From Woeseia oceani (GTDB lineage Bacteria > Pseudomonadota > Gammaproteobacteria > Steroidobacterales > Woeseiaceae), in contig NZ_CP016268.1 of the NCBI RefSeq assembly GCF_001677435.1, forward strand, positions 2,779,001 to 2,843,000: a stretch of DNA of 64,000 bases. Reading direction: 5' to 3'. This document shows, piece by piece, positions 23,139-32,348 of this stretch (position 1 is its first letter; the number at the start of each line of letters is the position of its first letter). The notes beneath the pieces are model-generated. The model was not told the origin of the DNA, searched no databases, and saw only the letters and a program-made list of their open reading frames with translations. The position numbers were made by a program, and so were the translations under genes.

Positions 23139-24264
23139 CACCCAGCGACTGATCGAACGCAAGGCGGCGCCGCTTGGCGACATGGCTCGCTTGCTGCGCA
23201 ATGTGCATATCGATGGACCGCTGCTTGGCGGCCTGCTGCTCACCTGTGGCTTCGGCCTGGTCGTGCTTTACAGTGCGGTTGGAACCAACATGGACCTGTG
23301 GGTATCGCAATGTGTACGGCTCGGCGTTGCCTTGTGTGCACTCATTATGGTTGCCCAATTGCCGCCCGACGTACTGCGGCGATGGTCGTTCTGGGCCTAT
23401 GTGTCGGGCCTGGTTTTGCTGACCATGGTGCTGATCCGCGGCGAAGTCGGTCAGGGTGCGCAGCGCTGGCTGGATATCGGCATACGCTTTCAACCCTCAG
23501 AGATCATGAAACTCGCCGTGCCGATGATGGCCGCAGCCTATCTGCACCAACGCACGCTACCGCCGCGCGCGGGGCATTTGCTGGTCGTTGGCGCATTGAT
23601 CGTGCTGCCGGCCGTCATGATCGCCAAACAACCGGATCTGGGTACGGCGTTACTGATCGCTGCATCAGGTTTTCTCGTACTTGTCCTTGCCGGCATGTCG
23701 ATACGTTTAATGTTCATGCTCGGACTGTTGTCCATACCGGGTGCGATGGTGTTGTGGAACTTCATGCAGGACTATCAGCGGCAACGCGTCCTTACTCTGC
23801 TGAATCCCGACTCCGATCCGTTGGGCGCCGGCTACAACATCATTCAGTCGAAGATTGCAATCGGTTCAGGTGGCTTGTTCGGCAAGGGCTGGACCAACGG
23901 CAGCCAGGCGCAGCTTGAATTTCTGCCCGAACGCGACACCGACTTTATCTTTGCCGTTATGGGCGAAGAGCTGGGCTTACTGGGCGTACTGACGTTGCTG
24001 GGCTTGTACGTATTTGTTATCGGCCGTGGCATGTACATTGCCATGCAAGCACGCGACTCCTACTCCCGGCTGCTGGCCGGCAGCATCAGCCTGACATTTT
24101 TTGTCTACGTTTTCGTCAATACGGCAATGGTCACAGGGCTGGTACCGGTTGTTGGGGTGCCGTTACCGCTGGTCAGTTTTGGCGGCACGTCCATGGTGAC
24201 CCTAATGGCCGGATTCGGTATTCTCATGTCCATTCACACGCACCGAAAATTGCTCCCGCACTGA
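23125..24264 (+). CDS. mrdB: Peptidoglycan glycosyltransferase RodA
   Basis: SEDS-family polymerase that makes glycan strands for elongation in partnership with PBP2. The 379-residue product has about ten hydrophobic segments and SEDS signatures such as GQGAQRWLDIGIRFQPSEIMK near 110, YNIIQSKIAIGSGGLFGKGW near 235 and PERDTDFIFAVMGEELG near 265, including the conserved catalytic Asp/Glu region. The ATG at 23125 overlaps the mrdA stop by 14 bp. The longer frame to 23044 lies inside mrdA and is not needed. Confidence 0.97.
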   Translation: MRFSDTQRLIERKAAPLGDMARLLRNVHIDGPLLGGLLLTCGFGLVVLYSAVGTNMDLWVSQCVRLGVALCALIMVAQLPPDVLRRWSFWAYVSGLVLLTMVLIRGEVGQGAQRWLDIGIRFQPSEIMKLAVPMMAAAYLHQRTLPPRAGHLLVVGALIVLPAVMIAKQPDLGTALLIAASGFLVLVLAGMSIRLMFMLGLLSIPGAMVLWNFMQDYQRQRVLTLLNPDSDPLGAGYNIIQSKIAIGSGGLFGKGWTNGSQAQLEFLPERDTDFIFAVMGEELGLLGVLTLLGLYVFVIGRGMYIAMQARDSYSRLLAGSISLTFFVYVFVNTAMVTGLVPVVGVPLPLVSFGGTSMVTLMAGFGILMSIHTHRKLLPH

Positions 24265-24274
24265 GGTATTACTC

Positions 24275-25267
24275 ATTAACACTGCAACACGACTCATCGT
24301 CGCCGCACTACTTGCCTCTGCACCTGCAGCCGCTTTTGCTATCGATACCGAGCGCGCCGATGTGCGCGACTTTATCGACGAGATGGTTGCGGAGTACGAC
24401 TACGACCGGACGACTCTGGTCAAAGTGCTTGCCGGTGCGGAATCGAAGAGCGCAATCATCGACGCCATCAGTCGACCGGCGGAACGCACCCTCACCTGGG
24501 GCGATTACCGCAAAATTTTCATGACTCCGGAACGCATACAGGCTGGCGCCGATTTCTGGCGCGAGCACGATGCGACCTTGCGACGCATCAGCGCCGATAC
24601 CGGCGTGTCGATCGAAATCCTTGTAGGAATCATTGGCGTGGAAACCTTCTATGGCCGCATCACCGGCAACTACCGGGTTGTGGACTCGCTTTCCACGCTG
24701 GCGTTCGATTACCCGCCGCGTGCCAAATTTTTCCGTCGCGAGTTGCAGCAATTTCTATTGCTGGTGCGCGAAGAAGGCATGGATGCAAACGATGCGACCG
24801 GCTCGTACGCCGGCGCAATGGGAGCCCCGCAGTTCATGCCCAGCAGTTTCCGCGCTTATGCCGTTGATGCCAGCGACGACGGCAAGCGCGATATCTGGTC
24901 AAACTGGACAGACGTCATAGGCAGCGTCGCCAATTATTTCGTCCGTCACAAGTGGCAGCCACAACAAGAAGTTGTCACGCGCGCCACACTGGCCGATACC
25001 TGGAACGGCGCCGCGCCCGACAATTCCCTCAAGACCACCGATACGGTTGCCTCGCTTCAGAGCAGTGGCGTGCAGTTTGCAACCGCACTGGACGACGATG
25101 CGGACAGTGCACTGCTGAAACTGGATGGCGACGGTGGCGACGAATACTGGGTCGGGTTCCACAATTTCTTCGTCATTACCCGCTACAACCGGAGCGTGAT
25201 GTATGCGCTCGCGGTACACCAGCTGGGCCAGGAAATCGCGCTGGAAGTGCACAATGCAGCTGGCTGA
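24275..25267 (+). CDS. mltB: Membrane-bound lytic transglycosylase B, probable ATT start
   Basis: Cleaves the MurNAc-GlcNAc bond to give 1,6-anhydromuropeptides. The catalytic Glu is in VGIIGVETFYGR (Glu123 in this numbering), followed by SLSTLAFDYPPRA and GAMGAPQFMPSSFRAYAVD, all typical of MltB/SLT_2. The first conventional start (GTG 24362) leaves no export signal. In the same frame, codons upstream encode a good signal peptide (NTATRLIVAALLASAPAAAFA) beginning at ATT 24275, with GAGG 8 bp upstream overlapping the rodA stop; no ATG, GTG or TTG occurs there. I therefore propose ATT initiation, giving 330 residues. The signal has no lipobox, so the enzyme may be soluble periplasmic. Confidence 0.85.
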   Translation: MNTATRLIVAALLASAPAAAFAIDTERADVRDFIDEMVAEYDYDRTTLVKVLAGAESKSAIIDAISRPAERTLTWGDYRKIFMTPERIQAGADFWREHDATLRRISADTGVSIEILVGIIGVETFYGRITGNYRVVDSLSTLAFDYPPRAKFFRRELQQFLLLVREEGMDANDATGSYAGAMGAPQFMPSSFRAYAVDASDDGKRDIWSNWTDVIGSVANYFVRHKWQPQQEVVTRATLADTWNGAAPDNSLKTTDTVASLQSSGVQFATALDDDADSALLKLDGDGGDEYWVGFHNFFVITRYNRSVMYALAVHQLGQEIALEVHNAAG

Positions 25268-26084
25268 CTGGCGCAAGATTGGCACCCTGCTGCTGATCAG
25301 CGGGCTCAGCGCGTGCGCGAACCGACCTGAGGTCAGACCGGATACTGACAGCGGCCCCCGCGCCGGGTCCGCCGTACCGCGGACACTGCCGAGTGACCCT
25401 GTGCCGCGCGCAGAACCGGCCAGTCGTTACGGTAACGGCCCGATTTACGAGGTTTACGGCCAGCCGTACAAGGTCCTGGCCAGCAGCCATGGCTACAAGG
25501 AACGCGGCGTCGCCTCGTGGTACGGCAGAAAGTTTCACGGACGAATGACCTCCAGCCAGGAACCGTACGACATGCATCAGCTGACGGCAGCCCACAAGTC
25601 CCTGCCGTTGCCGACGTACGTCAAAGTGCGGAATCTGAAGAACAACAAGACCGTGATCGTACGGGTCAACGACCGCGGACCGTTCGTCGACAACCGCATC
25701 ATCGATCTGTCGTACGCGGCAGCACGGCGTCTGGACATGGTGAACGACGGCACCAGCCTGGTCGAAGTGACCGCGATCAGTTTTGACGATCCGGCGGAAC
25801 CGGCGACGGTGGCCGCCAGCCCCGGCGAATTGCCAGCGGCCGGCTCGGCCAGCAAGGTTTACGTGCAGGTCGGTGCCTTCGGCGAGCGTGACAATGCCGA
25901 GCGCCGCTACCGGATGCTGAACGGTCAGGGTATCGGCAATGCATTCGTACACCGTGACGAGACCAGCGATCCTGAGTTGTACCGGGTTCGGATAGGCCCG
26001 ATTGATGATGTTGATCAATACGATGCCGTGGTCGCCCAATTGCAACGCCTGGGAATTTCGGACTCGCACATTGTCACGGAATGA
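25254..26084 (+). CDS. rlpA: Septal-ring lytic transglycosylase-like lipoprotein RlpA
   Basis: RlpA acts on denuded glycan strands at the septum in Pseudomonas. The 276-residue product has a lipoprotein signal with lipobox LSAC (Cys21), a double-psi beta-barrel domain (GVASWYGRKFHGRMTSS near 85, VRVNDRGPFVDNRIIDLS near 140, with the catalytic Asp region) and a C-terminal SPOR domain (VYVQVGAFGERDNAERR near 205-270) that binds denuded peptidoglycan. The ATG at 25254 overlaps mltB by 14 bp. Confidence 0.96.
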   Translation: MQLADWRKIGTLLLISGLSACANRPEVRPDTDSGPRAGSAVPRTLPSDPVPRAEPASRYGNGPIYEVYGQPYKVLASSHGYKERGVASWYGRKFHGRMTSSQEPYDMHQLTAAHKSLPLPTYVKVRNLKNNKTVIVRVNDRGPFVDNRIIDLSYAAARRLDMVNDGTSLVEVTAISFDDPAEPATVAASPGELPAAGSASKVYVQVGAFGERDNAERRYRMLNGQGIGNAFVHRDETSDPELYRVRIGPIDDVDQYDAVVAQLQRLGISDSHIVTE

Positions 26085-26162
26085 ACGAACGCCACGCAGT
26101 CGTGTCCCAAGCGAGCAAGTGACGTTACAATAAGCGGCTTTTAGCTATCCGCGACCGATACT

Positions 26163-27302
26163 ATGCCCGTTCTCTCCAAGATTCTGCTCAGCCTGTCCCT
26201 GTTTATCGCCTTGCCACTTAGCGCGGCAGAACTGCCGGTGCCCTCACCGCCCGTCATTGGCGCGAAGAGTTACCACGTCATTGACAGCCAAACCGGCAGC
26301 GTAATCGCTACGCTGAATCCGGATGAACGGCTGGCGCCAGCAAGTCTGACCAAGCTGATGACCGGCTACGCGGTATTTCGTGCTCTGCAGGAAAATCAGT
26401 TGCGCCTCGACGATCAGGTGACAATCAGCGAGAAAGCCTGGCGGACACAGGGCTCGCGGATGTTCATCGAGGTCGGCAAGCGGGTTTCGGTTGAGGACCT
26501 GCTGCTCGGCATGATCGTCCAATCGGGTAACGACGCGAGCGTAGCACTGGCCGAACACGTTGCCGGTACGGAAGCCGTGTTCGCCGAGGTGATGAATCGT
26601 TATGCCGCGCAGCTCAAGATGCGTGGCACCCAGTTCAAGAACGCCACGGGCTTGCCGGATGAAGGCCACTACACAACGGCACGCGACATGGCGACGTTGG
26701 CTCGCGCGGTTGTTCGCGAGTTTCCGGAGTATTACCGCTGGTACTCCGTGCGGGAATTTACCTTCAACGACATTACTCAAAGCAATCGCAACTCGCTGCT
26801 GTGGCGTGACGAGAGTGTCGACGGCATGAAAACCGGGCACACCGATGACGCAGGTTATTGCCTGGTCTCCTCTGCCGTGCGCGATGGCATGCGTATCATC
26901 GCCGCTGTCATGGGCACCGCCAGCGCCAAAGCCCGGGTTGACGGTAGCCAGGCATTGCTGAACTACGGTTTCCGTTTCTTCGAAACCCGCTTGCTGTACG
27001 AAGCCGGCACCGAAGTCACCTCCGCCCGGGTGTGGAAATCGGCGAATCAATACTCAAAGCTGGGTGTATCGGAAGACCTCTACATTACGGTGCCGCGCGG
27101 CAGTTACGACAAACTGGAGTCTGTGCTGAATATTCCGAGCATGCTGGTCGCGCCAATCGCGCAGGGCCAGCCGGTTGCTGAATTGCAGATCAGCCTGAAC
27201 GGAACCGCCCTGATGAAGGAACCATTGCGGGCGCTGGGCGAGAATCCGACCGGCTCAATCTGGCAGCGCGCGAGCGACAGCGTGCAGTTGTGGTTCGAAT
27301 AG
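26163..27302 (+). CDS. dacA: D-alanyl-D-alanine carboxypeptidase (PBP5/6 type)
   Basis: Trims the terminal D-Ala from pentapeptides in the periplasm. The 379-residue product has a signal peptide (ILLSLSLFIALPLSAAE), the active-site Ser61-x-x-Lys64 in SLTKLM, Ser121-Gly-Asn in VQSGNDAS and Lys-Thr-Gly in MKTGHTDDAGY, then the beta-rich C-terminal domain and a C-terminal amphipathic helix (IWQRASDSVQLWFE) as membrane anchor. It is separated from rlpA by 78 bp and precedes ybeD-lipB, the standard order. Confidence 0.97.
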   Translation: MPVLSKILLSLSLFIALPLSAAELPVPSPPVIGAKSYHVIDSQTGSVIATLNPDERLAPASLTKLMTGYAVFRALQENQLRLDDQVTISEKAWRTQGSRMFIEVGKRVSVEDLLLGMIVQSGNDASVALAEHVAGTEAVFAEVMNRYAAQLKMRGTQFKNATGLPDEGHYTTARDMATLARAVVREFPEYYRWYSVREFTFNDITQSNRNSLLWRDESVDGMKTGHTDDAGYCLVSSAVRDGMRIIAAVMGTASAKARVDGSQALLNYGFRFFETRLLYEAGTEVTSARVWKSANQYSKLGVSEDLYITVPRGSYDKLESVLNIPSMLVAPIAQGQPVAELQISLNGTALMKEPLRALGENPTGSIWQRASDSVQLWFE

Positions 27303-27315
27303 AGCGGCAGCGGAG

Positions 27316-27585
27316 ATGAGCGACGAGAAACCGTCACTGCTGGAATTTCCCTGCGAATTCCCCATCAAGATGATGGGGCGGGACAGTGCCGAGTTCCAGA
27401 CTACGGCGCGCCGTATTGTCGAACAGCATGCCGGACCTGTCAGCGACGAGGCCATTCGCACTTCACCGAGTCGCAACGGTCGGTTTATTTCGATAACCAT
27501 CACCATCGATGCGGAAAGTCAGGCGCAACTGGATGCCATATACATCGACCTCAGCGCACACGATGACGTTCTTGTAGCGCTGTGA
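27316..27585 (+). CDS. ybeD: DUF493 (YbeD) family protein
   Basis: An 89-residue ACT-like alpha/beta protein of unknown biochemical role, conserved between dacA and lipB in gammaproteobacteria. It has the family pattern [15 protein letters not shown] at the N-terminus and [22 protein letters not shown] in the middle. Its TGA overlaps the GTG start of lipB. Confidence 0.93.
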   Translation: MSDEKPSLLEFPCEFPIKMMGRDSAEFQTTARRIVEQHAGPVSDEAIRTSPSRNGRFISITITIDAESQAQLDAIYIDLSAHDDVLVAL

Positions 27586-28262
27586 GTGCCGTAGCCAGCT
27601 CGCAGGAAACCCTGCCCATGACGATCCGCTCATTGGGCAGGCAAGATTACGAGCCACTGTGGCGGGCGATGCAGGCTTTGACCAACGTCCGCAGCGCGGC
27701 GACGGCCGACGAGATCTGGTTCACTGAGCACCCACCGGTATTCACGCTGGGCCTGAATGCCAGTCGCGAGCACCTGTTGGCGCCCGGAGACATTCCGGTG
27801 GTGCAAATAGACCGGGGCGGCCAGGTGACCTACCACGGACCCGGCCAGATGATGATCTACCCTTTGCTGGACATTCGCCGCGCCGGCATTGGTGTTCGCC
27901 CCCTGGTCACCGCCCTGGAGCGTGCCGTCATCCGCCTCGCCGCCGATTTTTCGATCGTTGCCGAATGCCGCGCAAACGCGCCTGGCGTGTACGTCGGCGA
28001 GAAAAAGCTGGCGAGTGTCGGCCTGCGAATTCGCCGCGGTGCCAGCTATCACGGCATGGCGCTTAATATTGAGGCCGATCTGGAACCGTTTTCGCGGATC
28101 AACCCCTGTGGCTATCAGGGTCTCGAACTGGTCAATTTGCGGGAGCTAGGCGTAACGACCCCGTACGCTGAACTGGAGTCGCGCTTGCTGCAGCATTTGC
28201 TGGCACAGCTGGATCTAAGCGATCGGCAATTGAACTACGTGCCGTCGCTGCCGACCTCCTGA
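27582..28262 (+). CDS. lipB: Octanoyl-(acyl-carrier-protein) protein N-octanoyltransferase
   Basis: Transfers octanoate from ACP to lipoyl domains such as GcvH (encoded in this window). The 226-residue product has [18 protein letters not shown] near 85, the catalytic-lysine motif [12 protein letters not shown] near 145 and the catalytic Cys in [14 protein letters not shown]. The start is GTG overlapping the ybeD stop. lipA, often directly downstream, is not here; instead lipB converges with murU and their 3' ends overlap by 28 bp. Confidence 0.97.
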   Translation: MSAVASSQETLPMTIRSLGRQDYEPLWRAMQALTNVRSAATADEIWFTEHPPVFTLGLNASREHLLAPGDIPVVQIDRGGQVTYHGPGQMMIYPLLDIRRAGIGVRPLVTALERAVIRLAADFSIVAECRANAPGVYVGEKKLASVGLRIRRGASYHGMALNIEADLEPFSRINPCGYQGLELVNLRELGVTTPYAELESRLLQHLLAQLDLSDRQLNYVPSLPTS

Positions 28263-28915
28263 AGCCGGGCACTCAACGCCGCCAGGCGTTCCGGCGTGCC
28301 AATGTCCGCCCACAAGCCGTCGTAGACTTCGCCGCTCAAACGACCTTCGTCAGCGGCTTGCTGCAACATCGGTGCAAGTCCGAACCGCCCTTGCGTACAG
28401 CCCGCGAAGAACCGCGGGCGGTAACAGGCAATACCACTGAAGGTGTAAGGCCGTACGCTGCCGTTACGCACCCGGCCGGCCTCCAGTGAGAAGTCGCCGT
28501 TATCACGATAGCCGGGGTTGGGTACCAGCACCAGCTGCGCGTCGATGTCCTCCGCGAGGGCCGGCACGACGAAAGGCCAGTCGCACACGATATCCGCATT
28601 GACGACCCAAAACGGCTCAGTGCCCAGCAGCGGCAACGCGCGATGGACGCCGCCGCCCGTTTCCAGCAACGCTGCGTACTCCGGGCTGTATACAACCTGC
28701 AATCCGTACTGCCGGCCACTGCCGACCCGTTCAACGATTTTCTCACCCAGCCAACCGGTGTTGATCACAACGTTTACGATGCCGGCAGCTGACAGTTGGC
28801 GCAAATGCCGTTCCAACAAGCTCACACCGTTGACTTCCACCAACGCTTTCGGCGCTGTGTCCGTCAGTGGTCGCAATCGCTCACCGCGGCCGGCTGCCAG
28901 CAGCATCGCTCTCAA
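28235..28915 (-). CDS. murU: N-acetylmuramate-1-phosphate uridylyltransferase
   Basis: Makes UDP-MurNAc from MurNAc-1-P and UTP in the Pseudomonas-type cell-wall recycling route that bypasses fosfomycin-sensitive de novo synthesis. The 226-residue nucleotidyltransferase has [19 protein letters not shown] at the N-terminus (nucleotide-binding G-x-G-x-R), [13 protein letters not shown] near 95 and the metal-binding Asp in [11 protein letters not shown] take the TTG at 28915, whose product (M-R-A-M-L-L-A-A-G) aligns with the start pattern I recall for Pseudomonas MurU; it overlaps the amgK stop. An ATG three codons later is the alternative. Confidence 0.9.
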   Translation of the reverse strand: MRAMLLAAGRGERLRPLTDTAPKALVEVNGVSLLERHLRQLSAAGIVNVVINTGWLGEKIVERVGSGRQYGLQVVYSPEYAALLETGGGVHRALPLLGTEPFWVVNADIVCDWPFVVPALAEDIDAQLVLVPNPGYRDNGDFSLEAGRVRNGSVRPYTFSGIACYRPRFFAGCTQGRFGLAPMLQQAADEGRLSGEVYDGLWADIGTPERLAALSARLQEVGSDGT

Positions 28916-29925
28916 GCGGCAACCTGCAAGGCGGGCAGACAACGATCCCGCACAAGTTCGTGCAAAAAGCCGAGTTCCGCGTAGCGACCTGCCACTTCCG
29001 TGATGTAACTGAGGGTCAGCGGGATATCGGCGAGATAAGCGGCCTTTTGGTCGCGGTGATTAAGCCTCGCGAAGATACCCGCCGCTTTCAAATGTCTTTG
29101 CACGCCCATCAATTCAAAAGCGCGCATGAACGCCACTTCATCGAAGGCCGTTGGTAAACGCTCACGTACCAGGCCATAGAATGAAATTGCGTGCTGCTCA
29201 ACTTCAGCCGCGGGTCGACGCACGTAGCAGTCCTTGAGCAACGAAACGAGGTCATAGGTCAATGGGCCATTCACGGCGTCCTGGAAGTCGAGCATGCCAG
29301 GGTTGCCCTGTTCGCAGTGCATAAGGTTGCGCGAGTGGTAGTCGCGGTGCACGAACACGCGCGGCTGCGCAAGTGCGGATTCGATCAGAAAATGGCAGGT
29401 GTCGTTCCAGCGATCTTCATCGTCGGCCGTGAACGACAATTGCAAATGGGTCGCGCACAACCAGTCGCGAAACAAGGCCATTTCATCGCCCAGCAATGAC
29501 GAGTTGAAGACCGGCAAGCGCTGCTGGTAACTGACGCCCTTGTCTTGCAGGGTATCCAACGCAGACATCGCATCCCGATAAAGATCACCCGCACGCTGCG
29601 GCGCACTGTTCAGCGTGTGCAGGAATTGCCGGTCGCCGAGATCCGTCAGCAACAAGTAGCCGCATTTCAGGTCTTGGGCCAACACGCGCGGGCTGTTCAG
29701 GCCGATCTCGGCGAGCCAGGCGGCAATCCGGACGAACGGCTCGCTGTCTTCCAGTGCCGGTGGCGCATCCATCGCGATATAGCGCTGCCCGGCGCTGTGG
29801 ACACGAAAATAGCGACGAAAACTCGCGTCTGCGGATGCGGTGGTCAGCTCATCGACCGCGATTCCGGCACCGAACCGCAGCCAGTGCAGCAGCTCGTCTC
29901 GTCGTGTATCTGTTTCTTCGGGCAA
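28912..29925 (-). CDS. amgK: N-acetylmuramate/N-acetylglucosamine anomeric kinase
   Basis: Phosphorylates MurNAc or GlcNAc at C1, feeding MurU. The 337-residue aminoglycoside-phosphotransferase-fold protein has a kinase N-lobe (SADASFRRYFRV near 30), LLLTDLGDRQF near 85, the catalytic loop VFVHRDYHSRNLM near 200 (HxD) and the metal-binding DFQDAVNGPLTYDLVSLL. The frame is open to 30114, but I choose TTG 29925 because GAGG lies 8 bp upstream and the product then has family length. The longer start would overlap lptD on the other strand. Confidence 0.88.
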   Translation of the reverse strand: MPEETDTRRDELLHWLRFGAGIAVDELTTASADASFRRYFRVHSAGQRYIAMDAPPALEDSEPFVRIAAWLAEIGLNSPRVLAQDLKCGYLLLTDLGDRQFLHTLNSAPQRAGDLYRDAMSALDTLQDKGVSYQQRLPVFNSSLLGDEMALFRDWLCATHLQLSFTADDEDRWNDTCHFLIESALAQPRVFVHRDYHSRNLMHCEQGNPGMLDFQDAVNGPLTYDLVSLLKDCYVRRPAAEVEQHAISFYGLVRERLPTAFDEVAFMRAFELMGVQRHLKAAGIFARLNHRDQKAAYLADIPLTLSYITEVAGRYAELGFLHELVRDRCLPALQVAA

Positions 29926-30095
29926 CGCGATAACCTCAATTTGGCGGCTTAATGCTCCCTCGATTTTCGCATTGCGAGGCGGGAGAGCCTGAGCGAAGGT
30001 ATCAAATCGCCATACCGGTTGACATATTTTATGCGTAACATATTGTCCCGGTTCGCGATTAGCGCGACTGGCCCTGCATACGAAGCTGCCGACAC

Positions 30096-32300
30096 TTGTT
30101 GAAATACTCACCACTCTCTGCCGTAGCCGTGCTGCTGCTGCCTGTCACGGGCACTGCCCAGCAGGCGCCCGTCTGCAATCTGCCCACGACGGAACAGCCG
30201 GCGCTGCCGGCGACCGAGAACCCCGCGCCGGGCGAGGAAACACTCGTTATTGAAGCCGGCAAGATAGAGGCAACACTGGGTGACCGGCCGCAGGCTTCCA
30301 TGAGTGGCGGCATGCGCATCAGCAGCGGCAACCGCAGTGCCGGAGCCGACACGGCAGTGTACGACCCCGACAGCCTGGCATTGCTGCTGGACGGCAATGT
30401 CGAATACCGCGACCCGAACACCAACATCAGCAGTGACTCAGCCGTGTTCTCTTACGCAGGCGGACAAATCATTTTCAACGGTGCCGAATTCCAGCTTGGC
30501 CTTAGCGGATCCAGGGGAGCCGCCGAGAAAATTGCCATTAGCCAGGAAGGCACCCTGAGCCTGGACGAAGTCAGTTACACCACCTGCCCGCCCGGCTCCA
30601 ACGATTGGCTGTTGCAGGCAGCCGATATTGATTTGGACACCAGCACCGGCGCCGGCACTGCGCGAAATGTGAAGCTGCGGTTCCAGGGTGTTCCGATCCT
30701 GTACACGCCGTGGTTGTCATTCCCGCTCGGCGATGCACGCAAGACCGGCTTGTTAACCCCGGAGATAGGCAGTGCCGGACGCAGTGGCAATGAAATCAGC
30801 CTGCCCTGGTACTGGAATATCTCCAATAACTACGATGCAACATTGACGCCGCGGCTGTTGACCGACCGCGGAATCCAGTTAGGCAACGAATTTCGCTACC
30901 TTACAGAACGTCACGAAGGCATGTTGCAGGTTGAATACCTCGCCGACGATGCCTTGTACAACGACAGCCGCCATTTGCTGTCCTACCAGAACAAGAGCCA
31001 ATTCGCGAACGGCTGGCGCAATCGAATCGACTTTCGGCAAACCTCCGACAGCCAGTTTTTCGAGGACCTTGGCGGCAGCCTTAGTGCATCGAGCATTACC
31101 CATCTGAACAGGTCGCTGAGTTTCGACTATTACGGTGAGAATTGGTCGTTCCTCGGTCGCGTACAGGATTACCAGACAATTGACGACGCGATTGCCGCGG
31201 ACGATGAGCCCTACCAGCGCTTGCCGCAAATGCGCGTACAAGGCCTCTGGCCAAACCAGGCACTGGGCTTTCGCTACAGTCTGGACAGCGAACTCGTGTA
31301 CTTCGATCGCGACGTTGGCGTAACCGGCTGGCGGCTGGACGCAACACCGCAGGTCGAGTGGCCGGTCGAGCGTTCTGGCTGGTTTGTAAACCCGTCGCTC
31401 GCGGTGCGCCACACCAGTTACGAACTGGACAACACACTGCCGGGTCAACGTGACAACGCCAATCGCACCTTGCCAATCGCCAGTATCGATACCGGGCTGA
31501 TTCTGGAACGGCAGGTCAAGAGCGGTGGCAACCTGATCCAGACACTCGAGCCGCGCATGCTGTACGTGCACATTCCCTACCGCGACCAGGACCATTTGCC
31601 GGTGTTTGACACGATCACGCCCGACCTGAACCTGGTACAGCTCTACCGACCCAATCGGTTTCTTGGCGCCGATCGTGTGGCCGACACGGATCAGCTCAGT
31701 ATCGGTGTGACCTCCCGCATATTGAATACCAGCAGTGGCAAGGAACTGATTTCCGCCACCATCGGTCAGGCTCGCTTTCTCAGCTCGCAGGGCGTACGAC
31801 TGCCTGAGCAGGCGATCGACGCGACCGCCTCATCCGACTACATCGCCGAGATGCGCTTTCTGTTGCACGACAACCTGAATTTTGATGTAGGCCATCAATG
31901 GGGCAAGGGTGAGGATGCAACGACGCAGTCCGAAGCACGACTGCAGTACCGGCCATCCAGCGACCGCATCGTCAATCTCTCCTACCGCTTTCGTCGCGAC
32001 TCACTCGAGCAGGGCGATATTTCCTGGTCGTGGCCGTTGTCGGAACGCTGGCGATTCGTCGGTCGTTACAACTATTCGCTGCGCGACGACAAAGCACTGG
32101 AACAATTCTACGGTCTCGAATTCGAAAGCTGTTGCTGGGGTTTACGGCTGGTCTCGCGGCGGCATATTTCCACTCGTGACGGAACCCAGGATTCGTCCAT
32201 TGGTCTGCAACTGGTACTAAAAGGAATGACCAGTTTGGGCACGGCCGCGGACAAGCTACTTGAACGTGGTATTCTTGGCTACGAGCCAGAGCTGCGCTGA
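30096..32300 (+). CDS. lptD: LPS-assembly protein LptD
   Basis: Outer-membrane barrel that, with LptE, places LPS on the cell surface. The 734-residue product has a signal peptide (SPLSAVAVLLLPVTGTA), an N-terminal OstA/jellyroll domain (about 45-160) and a large beta-barrel. Cysteines that form the essential inter-domain disulfides in E. coli are conserved: one near residue 27 (APVCNLP), one in YTTCPPGSNDW, and a Cys-Cys pair in FESCCWGLRL near the C-terminus. Two consecutive TTG codons are possible starts and no ATG is available because a TAG closes the frame at 30060. Divergent from amgK; followed by surA. Confidence 0.95.
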   Translation: MLKYSPLSAVAVLLLPVTGTAQQAPVCNLPTTEQPALPATENPAPGEETLVIEAGKIEATLGDRPQASMSGGMRISSGNRSAGADTAVYDPDSLALLLDGNVEYRDPNTNISSDSAVFSYAGGQIIFNGAEFQLGLSGSRGAAEKIAISQEGTLSLDEVSYTTCPPGSNDWLLQAADIDLDTSTGAGTARNVKLRFQGVPILYTPWLSFPLGDARKTGLLTPEIGSAGRSGNEISLPWYWNISNNYDATLTPRLLTDRGIQLGNEFRYLTERHEGMLQVEYLADDALYNDSRHLLSYQNKSQFANGWRNRIDFRQTSDSQFFEDLGGSLSASSITHLNRSLSFDYYGENWSFLGRVQDYQTIDDAIAADDEPYQRLPQMRVQGLWPNQALGFRYSLDSELVYFDRDVGVTGWRLDATPQVEWPVERSGWFVNPSLAVRHTSYELDNTLPGQRDNANRTLPIASIDTGLILERQVKSGGNLIQTLEPRMLYVHIPYRDQDHLPVFDTITPDLNLVQLYRPNRFLGADRVADTDQLSIGVTSRILNTSSGKELISATIGQARFLSSQGVRLPEQAIDATASSDYIAEMRFLLHDNLNFDVGHQWGKGEDATTQSEARLQYRPSSDRIVNLSYRFRRDSLEQGDISWSWPLSERWRFVGRYNYSLRDDKALEQFYGLEFESCCWGLRLVSRRHISTRDGTQDSSIGLQLVLKGMTSLGTAADKLLERGILGYEPELR

Positions 32301-32348
32301 CCAGTGCCTTGCAAGCGTCACTAAAACCACCCTGCTAAGACTTATTTT

